This document shows, piece after piece, positions 1-12,300 of a stretch of 20,036 nt of DNA. How positions within the stretch are numbered: position 1 is the stretch's first letter; each line of letters opens with the position of its first letter. The stretch comes from Sphaeroforma arctica JP610 (lineage: Eukaryota > Opisthokonta > Ichthyosporea > Ichthyophonida). A model generated the notes under the pieces. The model was not told the origin of the DNA. It saw nothing but the letters and a program-made list of their open reading frames with translations, and did no database searches. The DNA is taken from assembly GCF_001186125.1 (NCBI RefSeq), contig NW_014040117.1:1-20036 (forward strand), given 5' to 3'. Position numbers and translations under genes: made by a program.

Positions 1-107
<107 letters not shown>

Positions 108-186
108 ATCATCTGCAAATCTAGTTTGAAAGTGTAGAAACTTCGCCGCACATAAAATCGCTATCCTTTGGGCTGTAATCTGCAGT

Positions 187-192
187 TTTATT
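187..192 (-). terminator. MSH4 polyadenylation signal AATAAA
   Basis: A perfect AATAAA on the minus strand lies 75 bases past the MSH4 stop codon, a normal 3' UTR spacing. It supports exon 38 as the last exon. Confidence 0.6.
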
Positions 193-267
193 AGTATTCG
201 AATCTAAATTGATAGTATATAAAACCCCGCTGTGACGTACATAAAGTAACGTTTTCTGCCTTTATAA

Positions 268-342
268 TCACAAAAGCTGTAAGTAAAGCTTTTTTCTTGT
301 ATGGACAGTTTCTTTTGCAGTTTCTTGCGGGTGAGCTGTACT
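268..342 (-). CDS. MSH4: MSH4 exon 38 (terminal, stop TGA)
   Basis: Reads STAHPQETAKETVHTRKKLY then LQLL and a TGA at 268-270. This resembles the final [20 protein letters not shown] helix. The acceptor is CCTACAG. An overlapping open frame (204-389, other phase) is a shadow. Confidence 0.7.
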   Translation of the reverse strand, partial: STAHPQETAKETVHTRKKLYLQLL

Positions 343-3300
343 CTGTAGGCTTTTTGCAATGCGGACGGCATATTGAAATTACAGTACATTATACAAGAAT
401 ATACTCAGGCACTTTTTAAAACAGCTTACAGTTGCTACCGACTGGGCTATCTGCTCTACAGACTGTTTTTGATGTTTTCAACTCAACTAAATCTCCGGTG
501 AGAAACTTTCCTACGAGAACGAATAAAGATGAATGCAATATATAGCTGTTCTTCTTACATTTGCTATTGGCTGTGCTGTACTCTTCAGACGTTTCGCAAT
601 GTCTTCAGCCTGAGTCACCACCGCCTCGGGGAGACCAGCAAATGTCGCAAGTGACAAGACTTTTGTGGGCGGCGAGTAAGGCAGGCGTGAGCTTAACTAA
701 GGTTGTGTGTGTGTGGCTTTTGATTCATGTGCTATATTACCGTGACCATGTGCGTGCTGATACCAAATGTTATGCAGTCGATATCACAATTCTTATATCG
801 AAATTTCTATTCACACGAGTGCGTGATTGTCACTACGTACGTATGCAGCTGAACTAGTGTTTGACGTCTGCTCACATCTGGCGTATACTTACTATGTTGA
901 CATGCGAATAGTGTACTTCTAAAATAAGAATTGTGTGCGATTACGCTAAACATCGATTGAAAACATTATGCAACGACTCCCATTTAGATTTGACTGATCA
1001 GTGTATATCTCTACAAGCAGACTCATTAGGCTGGAGCATCGAAACTACTTCAGTGTTATTTACAGATGTATGTAAGTAGTCGTTTTAAATACATGACACG
1101 CCAATTCACAATACGCCGCTTTTCGGGACACGAACTGCGGCTGATGCGTTAGAAGAAAAGTGCGTCACAACCCTTATAGATCTCTCCGAAGTATTCAACA
1201 CACATACACGGTACAAATTTTACACCATATTTATACTTTGCTACGTACTTGAGTGTAGATCGGCACCAAGCCCTCCCCCGGATTGCTGAGAAAGCTTGTG
1301 CGAGATGCCCACTGATTCGGAGATCACATCAATCTGCAAGTTTGCGAGTTATGTATCTCGAGGCTAAGCCGATTTTGTATTCCAAATATTTATCCTGTAT
1401 CTATAAAGGACTCTGTATGAAATTGATTACAAGTAATACCCGATGCTGTTCTGACATTCACAGAGCGAAAGGTCATACATTTGCATTAATATTGGTGGCT
1501 ACTTGAAAATAAAAAATAGGATAATACCTGGATCGGGTTAAATTTGGGATAAGTGAATGCAGAAAAAAAGGAAACAAAAGAACGACGTCCATCGCAAGGT
1601 ACTCGCATGCAATTTGTAGCGATGAAACAACTCCCTGATCGTAAAAAAAAGTTAATGACATGCAAGAAATTGTGGTGTGCGTACCTTATTCGACCCGTTG
1701 AACGTCAGGCTGTTAGGGGACACAGCATGCACAGAGCGAAAGATGATATGTTTATTTCGTGAGAATAGCATACTTTAATTATGTACGTATCAGCTGTGAC
1801 TTGCAAGTACGACAGATTTCAATGAGAATGTTCAGAGTTAATACTTTCTTAAAGTAGTATAAATAACGATGGCGTGACCGAACAACATATATCTACAACA
1901 ATTTAGTGATTGACATTACAAGCGGCAATATCATAGCGGATTGACGACCATTTTAATTTGTCGGTAAGGGTATAGTTGGAAGCCGGTCAGACTGAACCGT
2001 GCGAATAATGTGTATCATGTTGTATATATACTTTCTAAATCTCGTAAAGATCATCATAAATCAGCGTGCAAACAGTACACTCGCCACTTTCAAGTATTTG
2101 TCCTCGGCCACTCACCTTACCCTGTGAGTGAGATAGACTCATACATAGACACACACTTCCCGAGTTATATATAAGTGTAAAAATCCAAGACGTGAAACGC
2201 AGGTATAAAACTAATCAAGTATTGAAGATAATATTCTCAACAATCACATAAAATTTTCAGTGCTCAAAATCTGTACATAACGTATAAAAACCAATTCTCC
2301 CAGTGACGTAAACTTACGAAGTAATGGAGGGGTAGACATCACTCAGCGCGCCGACATCCGGATAGTGTGTGGCAAAGAGACAGAACGTGCCCGAATTCTG
2401 GTAATTTGATACGAATCCGTAGTTCGGTTAGTACACATACATTCTAGTCTCAGTGTGATCTTTGACGTTTGTAGCATAAATGAAAGCCCAAATGCAGTGT
2501 TTTCAACTGAAATATGCAGAGACCCTCCCTATTGTATATCCATTGGGGATGAGATCCATTGATGAGTGAAGTTGTGACGATGAAGTAGTCATTTCACTCT
2601 ACACTTACCGCCAGATACTCGCACACCGCACAGCATAGAGCACTGCCTTCGAGATCGGTAGTACCTGAGAACGATACAAGGAAGGCAACATTCGATGATG
2701 CAAGATAAGTTGCAGTCGATCGGTTAATCATTAAACTTTCAGGGCTAGCTTGTGTTTGATAATACAAGATTCATTGTCCAGATCAGTTATGTCTGGGGAT
2801 GAACAGAGAAGGCATCAGCTGAGGGTATGAGAATTATTGCATTATAGATACCAGAGAGAAATCGGAAAGCCTAAATTCAGTTTGACTGTGGTGGCGTAAA
2901 TTTATGGCACTCGGACCACAAAAGAGAAGTATTGTTACATCATGCACTGAAATTGAAAAATCGATATATCGTGATCGTAAAACAGTCCATGCAGCAAACC
3001 TGTGTGAGCTGTTCCATCGATTTATCTTTTCATACTGCCAATCACCACCACAGAACGCACACATCCCCTTACCAGTCATAGATAGACATACATACACCTA
3101 CACACTATGCACACAATCCAAATACACTTCTACACTTAGTAATTCAATTTTTCCCAGCTTTCTGATATTATGTGACTTAGTGCAAGCGATACTTTAAATT
3201 GTTACTCGACAAAGTGACTGACTGCTTCCTAGCTCATTTCAGCAATGTGAATATAACTTCTACACCAGTCAAACGTATATCACACTATAGAATGTATCAC

Positions 3301-6300
3301 CTTATTCTGACTCCTACTGGGATATGTACACTATTCTGAAAGAAATGTTAAACTTAAATCATCACACACCAGCGTATCTTACTCAAACCCGTATACAGAT
3401 GATTATACCTCATACATCAGTCGATCGTGTCGCTTATAACTATGACCTACCTCGTCCGAGCTCATCCACAATTACGAAGGATGATGGCGTCGCATTCAAC
3501 AGTATGTTTGCGATCTGTTTAGACTGTGAACGCAGAAGACATGACGACTAAAGCATTCAAACGTGCACTAGTAACACGTCTGTACCACTGATAGGTGAGT
3601 TGTTATGATTGTTTTTACTAGAATAAACACAAGGACCCTCTAACCAACCATTACAACTTCCCATTATTCTTTGCCGAGGCTTAGGTACGTACTTCGATTA
3701 TCTCAAACTTCACCTCTTACATCGTTATTCCAACGCAACAAGCGCGAAACCGGTAATAGACGGTTTTCGATGCATCAACAATCGGGTAGTATGTGGCAAT
3801 TCGTGTTGCACAGCTATGCCCGTTACGCGAAAATCTTTTAACTCTTGAAAGTAGACTCACAATAAATATTCATTCGCGCGCACACCATCCGATCTCTACA
3901 GTGAAGGTACCACGAGTGCCAGATAGGCCATATGAATGCAAGGGATTTCTGGTTATATACTTCACTGCGTATTAAGCATACACACTCCCAAATTACTTCC
4001 ATCGTGAATAAAAGCTACTACCAGTATATAGACCTCGTAAAGATGAATCAGACTCACATGTGTATAGAAGTGCTGTTGTTGACCTTCTGCGTGGAAGTTC
4101 TTCAACTAGTATCCCGGCCCTTTAGAAACACAATGCGCTAAGTGTAGACTTACCTCCATCATAAACGTGCTACTATTCGTTTCCAATTCAGAATCCGATC
4201 CGGCACGCGCAAACAAATGATCGCAGACGGAAAACGACGCGTAACGAGCAGGAACGTATAGGCCCATCTGTGCCTATTGCCGTAGAGTAGATGAAGTGCA
4301 TTAATCGACACAGCAGTAAGTTGAAAATGCTGAGTGTACGAACCAAGGGTGGCATACTTGAGTAGTGAGTGTAAATGTACACTTTCAACTGTGCAAAAAA
4401 GTGATGCTTTTTGTGCTGTGGATAACAGAAAGTCAAGATTTGCGGGAATGCTCGAACTTAAAACGATACACTCAGCGAGTGTGGACGTACAACAGCACAA
4501 CAGAGTTGTACTGCAGGATTGTACTCGCCTGAGGTAGCATATATACATTATATGTATAAACGCACAAACAAGTCGATGTCTACAGCGGTGAATTGTGTGT
4601 TGCGATTCTATCAGCCTGACAATGAACGCAGACAACAGCGGTAAGTGTATACGGGAGCCAATACAGGTAGTGGGGTAGTTTTTCTGGGAAACAAAAAATC
4701 GAAATATACTTGAATCGGATAGATTGTACACGCCGGAATGCAGCCCCTATATAACTATTTGGACTCTCCAGGGTGTGAATATAGAAGTTATATTTGTTGG
4801 AGTGTACGAACTAAAGAGAACACACTCGTATAGGGAGGTTGAATATACAGGGCCAAGTTTGCGCACAAAGGCGAGTTGAGCACAACATTGCAATGCTATT
4901 GCTATTGTATATATCCACATCTGAGATATCTATGTTCTAATCGTGAGATTTGTCCAATTTAGATGTATGTATAACAGTGATCTGGTGGACAGGGCCTCCA
5001 CGAGAGCAACTGCTGCAACTATGTTGCCTACCTGCCCACACCTATCGTACTATTATACATATCTCGAGAATATTTTGCGAGATGATTGCTAGTTAAGTTC
5101 GTTCGCATACCATAATCTGTAGGAGGGCCATCTGCTGCAAATAGGTTGACTTCCCGCTCTGTGTGTCAAAGGAATCAATGAATTTATCATCAAGCGATTA
5201 TGATGATGCACTGCAAAGCCAAAGCAATTGAATCATGGACAACTATATTGTATTCGTATTCATTCGTCATATCGGCACATTTGCAGTTCACAGTTCACGG
5301 CGCAACGATGGTATTGTAAACAAGCATCATAAATGGACTCACCCACAGAATAAACCAGAGTTTGAACTCTTATTCTACTTGTTTAGAACATGAGTTGGCC
5401 CTTAATATGCTGGTGCGATTATTCTGCTTGCCTCTGAGTGGCAGTTGACACCCGCACATTGGTACGCGATGCAAGTGTTATCCATTCCTCTAAATGTTCT
5501 AAATGTTCTCACTACGTTTTTGATGTCAAAGTTGTGCGTTCCCATCGGGCTCTTACCATATTCGGACCAGATATTACCAGCAAATTGGAACTCCTGCTCA
5601 TGTACACATCATTCGGTATCAGTTCCGGAGACAGCGACAGAGCCTGTGTATTGTGTTTCTCGATCTGTTACTTCGAATAAAATGATATAGTTTTACACAC
5701 AACTAGACTTGGCTGGGTTTAAAACGTCTACCAGTGATGAGGACTACATACTTAAATATTGAACGAATGCAGGTGGGGTTGAGATTCAATACTCCGGAAG
5801 TTCACATGTATTCGCTAACCAATAAGTCGTGCATAAGTACCTGTTTGACAACCTAACTAGAACACACTCGTACTTTGACGGATTTACAAACTATTATCCA
5901 CAGCGGTATAATAACTTATGCATGCACATGCGCATATCTACTGGGCTATCAAAGCTTCTATTGTAGCCAGAGTTGTGTATCTAGATATGTGAGACTTTAA
6001 CCTAGCCTACTAGCACTATCAATACAACTGGAGATTGCAGCCAAGATAAGGATCGAATCTCTGCCCCATACAACATTACCAACGTATCGGCAGCGTGGAT
6101 TGTCGATCGTATATGACAGATGCCTCAATAAAGCAAACACTGACCCTACAATATTTAGAATAATAAAAGTTCATAGCTACACTACACTATCACTGCAATG
6201 GGGCGTGATTCTGTAAATATCAAAATTCATTTGGCCACACTTCACTGCATGCCTGACGCGAAAACCGCTTGCGTATATTCGAAATCTGATATCATAATAA

Positions 6301-9300
6301 ATACTTTACCTCTATAATAGGGTGCCGACCATCCTTGATAACCAGGGTATTCGTAAAGTCTGGCTTGACTGTGAATACATTCGTAAGGTGGCACGCGTTT
6401 GAGACACTTGATGTTATCATTTTTACCATATCTAGCATTGAGCGAGTGTGCGTACAAAAAAGCTCGTGTAGATCGAGATAAACTTCAATTTGACTCGTAT
6501 AAAATTCAATAGTTACGAGATAGCAAACTCAATGACATTGTCTATACCGTACATTGTTCTCCAGAGCATGGGACATACGTACCATAGACGTCAGGTGCGC
6601 TCAGTACGGTGTGTGCGAATGACAGCAGCATGTCGGACATCGCCACACAGTCCACGAGCTGTGTTAGTCCAATCACAAAAAAGTGACTGATTACTGTTAT
6701 TATCTACCAATGTAATACCAAGGTTTAAACATAAACTACTTCGCCTAGGACCGTTTGCGTGGTTTGATGGAAGTAGTGAAAGATAAAATTCACATGAAAA
6801 GTATATGACTCACTATGTTTAGTTGTGAAATTCATCGCTGTTACTTAGATACTATGAACACAAATACCATTTATGAGAACTCCGGCAATCTCATCCACAT
6901 CCGTGGACCTAGACTAAAAGTCGTACCCCGAATAATAGCTGTTGACATTTGCACGAGTTGAAGAAAAAGCAACCCAAACCCAAATTCACGTCATTTCATT
7001 CAAGCATACCTTGAACAGCAGCCCCATATTGTCTTGTATATTGTGAAATATCTTGCCAACGACTCTGCATCGAGGGTTGAGAGGTGCGAACAAAGATTAG
7101 AAGCGACAATCAAGGCAACATACCCCCAACAGATAAAATTGCCGACTATAAAATTGTAAAATTGCTGACTTTTTACTTGGCAGGCACTTGGCAAGCGCAA
7201 AAGGTTGTTTATCGGTGCTTGGATAGCCTGGCGTGGACGTGTTTTCAATACACACATTGATATGTAAGATTGAACTTACATGCCACTCATCAAGTAGACC
7301 TCTTCCAGCGATTCCGCCATACGGTCTGTACCAAACCGATGCGCATGCAAAAGTTTCAAAGTGACTCGATTTAGTTGTCAACAAAGACTAATAGTTTCTT
7401 ATACGTCTCGCAGATAACTCATTGATATTGTCAGAAAAATATCTCAACATGTCTATAGAGATAGTTTGTATGTATTGACAGGCAAATCGAAAGGCTTCAC
7501 CGAGCAGGCCCACTTCGTAAGTCTCTTTGTTATCGGAGATTCTGCACGCTATCTTCATTCACACTTGTTGCACCTGGGGTAGAGCCATACCGTTGTAGCG
7601 GATCTAAAATTTAGAAAGGAGTTGATGAGTTAAGCAAAACAAAGCGGGGGGGGGGAGGGGTTGTGCATACCTAAAGCATGTGATACCTCTGACTTTGCTG
7701 TATAGTCCGAGTACGAGCTTTGGCGTCTTATATATAATACCTACCAGATCACGGGTGGTGCAGTTTGTTTGAGTTTTCTTCTTCATTGGCTGCTGTTGTA
7801 TAAAGATGTCTGGCAACGAACCAGTATTCAGGGGCTTCTCGACGATAATTCGATACCCTGAAGATATACCATGCGGCACCGTAGCTTAGCAGAACTCGGA
7901 TTTTTTCGTCACAGTAAGAGTATGGTATGTAGTGCCTAAAGCAGTCCCAAATATAGTTCAAAGGGCAAATCACATATTTAACGCCAATATTGGCGCAATC
8001 TTTTTCATCTCACAAAATTGGCCTCCTTGGAACCTTGACAGGTACTAGGATAGCCACTCTATAGCGTGTGCGCATGTACAGCTTATGGAAGTACCGGACT
8101 CGATATAAAATTGCTGTTCTCTATTTTATATACAGGTACATCTCATAAAAGCACCGGACTTGCTTACCTTTCGCGAGGCTATATACAGGCTGCAGCTTCA
8201 ACTTATAGTCTTCGCCATACTGCTGAATCAACTGCACAGAACCCAATAGGGTAGCCCATGGTCAGAAGTGGAAATACCTGCTTGCCTTTTCATCTGATCG
8301 CTATTTTCTCACGCAACGAATTGAACAACCACTTAAAATATTTTTCTTTATACCAGCAATATCAATTGATTATCTATACTTACTATACTATATGACTACT
8401 TGCATCTACTACTATTCTACTACCCAACTGCTGAACGAAAAGTAATGCCTGTCTGATGTGCGAGTCAACCAAATCACAATTACCAATGACTGTATTTCTG
8501 ATGCAAGGCACAAAATACTCGTCTGCTGGTTATGACTGCTGCTCAGGAATGTGAAAATAACAGTGTCTCCCATTACGAGCGAGACCTCTACTTAACAATA
8601 CCAGTGAACCTTTTTTTGTGAAACATCTTGTGTAATATGCCAAGTTTATGGTGAGCTGTATATACATTGACTGTGATGACTCGTTCGCGGACTAAAAACT
8701 GCTAGGTTGAGATTGTTGACTTAGCATTTGTGTTTAGTACGTATGAATAGTCTATCTACAATTTGAGCAATGTATTCTGGCAACCAGGCGACATTTACTG
8801 CTCAAGTATGCGCTGCATATCAGTAGATCGAAAGATTTATCGAACAATATTCAGCCTTTGAGTACTATACAAAATTGTGCTTACAGCTTCAATACAGCCA
8901 AGTCACAAGATACATTGCCTGGAGGAAATATCACATCAATTTTGTAACACACAATGCTTGGGGCGTCTTATATTTGACCTGCGATTTAGCACATACTGCC
9001 CGGCTGACATTTTGCAAATGTCTTGTGACACAAGACTGTAAAATCGATGAATATCTCCGTGTTTCTTTGTTCGGATGCATATATCGTAGATACTATGCAG
9101 CACATACCATTTGGATGGCTTCGATCGTCTCCGTGTACGTACCACGTGCTATATTAGAGTGAAAATGACTTTAGTTCTTAGATATTAATCGAAATATATG
9201 CGTAAACCCATAATATAACTTTTGCCACGTTCGGCATCCAGCATACATACCAACGTCAAGCAGTCCGTTCACCGATTCCTGCGTATCAATGATAGAAATG

Positions 9301-12300
9301 TTCCAGAATGAGCCTGTGAAAAAACCAAACAAATTTCTTATTCAGATATTCCAATGCAGTGGTTACTCGCATATTATTGCATGTAGCTGCCGTTTTGTTT
9401 TTGACGTGAAGTGTATACCAAGCACACCACACAGCCGCCCGACGGTTACAAACATACATAGATAACACTCAATATCTTCGAAGCATGCTTTTCTATTGAA
9501 AAGCCTGTCTCGTTGATGACTAAAATGCTGAAATCTCGCATGTTTTATGGCGTAATTCAGGGACTAATGTCACAACAATACAATACACTACTTATTTACC
9601 TCATACCTTCACAGCGAAGCACTTTTGAGTCTGCATTTTGACTGTGCTCCTGTGCCAAGTGGCTCCTTCATCTATGACTGTGGCAATAGTATCCCGCATA
9701 GCTGCATAGCGTTCATCTTTCAATAGCTGTATATTTAGTAGCGGCGATATAGAGATAATGACCTATATTGGCTCGATTTGGATGAGATTATGATCCCATC
9801 AGCGCTGCTGGCCAAATCGAGGTTTCTTATTAAGACGGCGTTACTTAGAAAATGTGTAACTAAATCGTACAGGACCCCAAAGTGCGACTAGACCTACCGC
9901 GCGCACGAAGCGAACATATGCAATTGTGCTGCAGTGCACACGAACTTATGGTTGCTGTACAATATTTCTGAACACATACATAGAACAATAGCCAGGTAAC
10001 TTCGTAAATGATGTTATGATGCAACTAGTGCACACAAGCCATGCAGCATGCACGCTCATGTATTCACTATCGTTTTTAGATACGACAAACCGCTTACGTA
10101 TTCTACAGCCTTATCAGGTACACGCATTATTTGGTACATGTACATTAAAACGAAAACAACATCAGAAAACAACGAATAATATTACATTTGGAGACACACT
10201 CACTGTTTTGTGCATGTTGGCACACGATATCACTGTAGGGATGTATAGATCGGAGATTGCGCAGCGACCTTCCGACGTGCAAGAGCAGTGAGTATATTGA
10301 TTTCCCAAAATAGGAACAAATTTCATCGAACGCCTCTCTCACGACTAAATATACGTACAGGTAAATTGAAATTAACATTCGAATATGCTTGCAGCCGCAC
10401 CTGCACTTGCATATACAAATGTACAAGAATCATCGTACCTCAGCGTAAGTCTTAAGCAGGGTGGATGATGCCATATCCAAAGCTTTAATCAGCGCTGGTA
10501 TTATATCCAGCACTGCAAACAACAAGGAGGGATAGCGACTTTAGTACAGAGTATATTCAATCTCGGCGTGCTTCAATCATTCGATTCATAGTGAGTTGGA
10601 GCGTGGTCCCTACTCAATGTTGCATGAAAACATTATACCTATATAATAATCACAAATCAACTTGAATGCTACAATCGTGATCGTTGTTGTCACCTACACC
10701 ATTATTCCAAAGGATATTGGTGATACGGCTACAATATGAAAACGTATTCTTCAGAAAAAAGATACCTTCCAGTATCTATAGTGGCTAGTTGTGGTGCACC
10801 ACACAATACACCTGTAGTAAATACAAGCTAAGCACAGATCTACACCTACCATGTTTGAGTTTGATGATGCATGTGATGTTTGCTTCAACTGTCCGGAGAT
10901 TCTCGCTAATCACGGGCTTGGCAAGCTGAAAGAAATAGCAAAGGATATCTCCGCGTGTATATATAGCGCCAACGCTTTGACGAAGCATCGCCACCTATTC
11001 CAAAACAAAGTTCAAAAAGAGAAACAACATTACAGTTCTTCCACTTACAGTCACTAGGAGATGATCCAAATCAAGAAACCTGCCCAGTACGCTCTTGAGC
11101 ATATCGAACAAATCCTGGTAATGAAGTACAAGAATAAACACGGTTAAAGTGGAGCAGTCAACAAATTTACACTCTATTAATGTATACAATTACGGTTAAA
11201 ACAGTTTTAGATTTTGATGGCTAGAATAACTATTGATCTATACGTCTATAATGAATTTAGATTTACACCGCTATATCAATTTTAAATTTCTACGGCTATA
11301 GCAATTATGTCGATAAATCATATGAACTAGTGTTTGCGACGAGCCCATACCTCATTCTGCAGTAGCTCCTGTACACTTTCCTGTCGTGTCTGTATGGTGG
11401 CTACATCTATGCGCATAGAGCATTTGAAGTGTTGTTGAATTAGTGCAATTGGTTGTATACGTCTCCACCGCAATAAATATTAGCACTCGGTATGTACAAG
11501 CACAGAACATTTGTGTACCAATTATCATGTGCACACTCTAGACAACCAAGTGCGATAAATATTGTGGCAATCTTAAAAAACACATACATAATACACGTGC
11601 AAATATATCAAATCTCGCGAAGTTTGTAGGTGACGACGGTAAAAGAATCTAGTGTCTTCAAAGACTGCATTACAAAAATGATCCTAGCAACATCGAAGCG
11701 ATGTATTCACAATCTAATCGCAATTGTAAACCTGCGCTTAATCCGCATGGGACGTTACGTATGATGAGTGCACAAGCACTTGTCGGGATTGCAAAGGGTG
11801 ATATTTGATGAGGGGGATGAGCCATGGGTGGTACCGGCTATGCTCCGAAGCAGGATACTACCGTTACTACAAATAGCGCATTGATGCACAAAGATACTAC
11901 TTTTTCAATATTGACGTAGGCATATATGGCATGGAAATGTAAATGATGTCCTGAATATCTAGATGCATATGCCGACAATCTGCCTTCGAGCAGTATAAAG
12001 GTAAACATATTACTAGCGGAGATCGACTACACAAAAATGTCTGATAACCCGGGCAGTTCCAGTAATTTTTGGTCGAAACCTAGGTCACGTGACACACTAC
12101 TATCGTCAGCAGAGTGTGCATCGCGTATTTATTCACCCGCCATATAAATTCAGGGTACAGTGAGCATTTACCAATACAGTTATGGAGTACGGTATTCCGC
12201 ACTACAAGAAACAATTAAAGCTAGAAGATCAACGTTCGGGCGAGCTGCACCCATTTAATTTACTGTAGCATGTACCTGTAGAAGGCTGCAGTATATTCAT

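Noticed and set aside
561-857. 98-codon plus open frame
   Set aside because: It is the antisense shadow of MSH4 exons 35 and 36.
1249-1333. Exon reading IDVISESVGISHKLSQQ as the MSH4 C-terminal helix
   Set aside because: Phases did not fit neighbours, and the true AGLP helix is at 559-659.
4159-4731. Longest open frame in the window (190 codons, minus)
   Set aside because: It overlaps MSH4 exon 28 in a different frame and shows no family similarity; the NSSTFM frame is the real one.
6659-6693. Upstream extension of exon 24 (ISHFFVIGLTQ)
   Set aside because: It was attractive only with a wrong frame of exon 23. The strong AACACAG acceptor just before LVDCV gives a gapless alignment.
7449-7548. 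Alternative clamp exon reading ISDNKETYEVGLLGEAF
   Set aside because: It needs a 42-nt intron and a poor donor. Exons 22-24 at 7280, 7010 and 6583 match the family far better.
11660-11740. Segment reading LQLRLDCEYIASML as the RLDCVQELL exon
   Set aside because: The downstream phase failed; 11351-11406 (SVQELLQNE) fits in sequence and phase.
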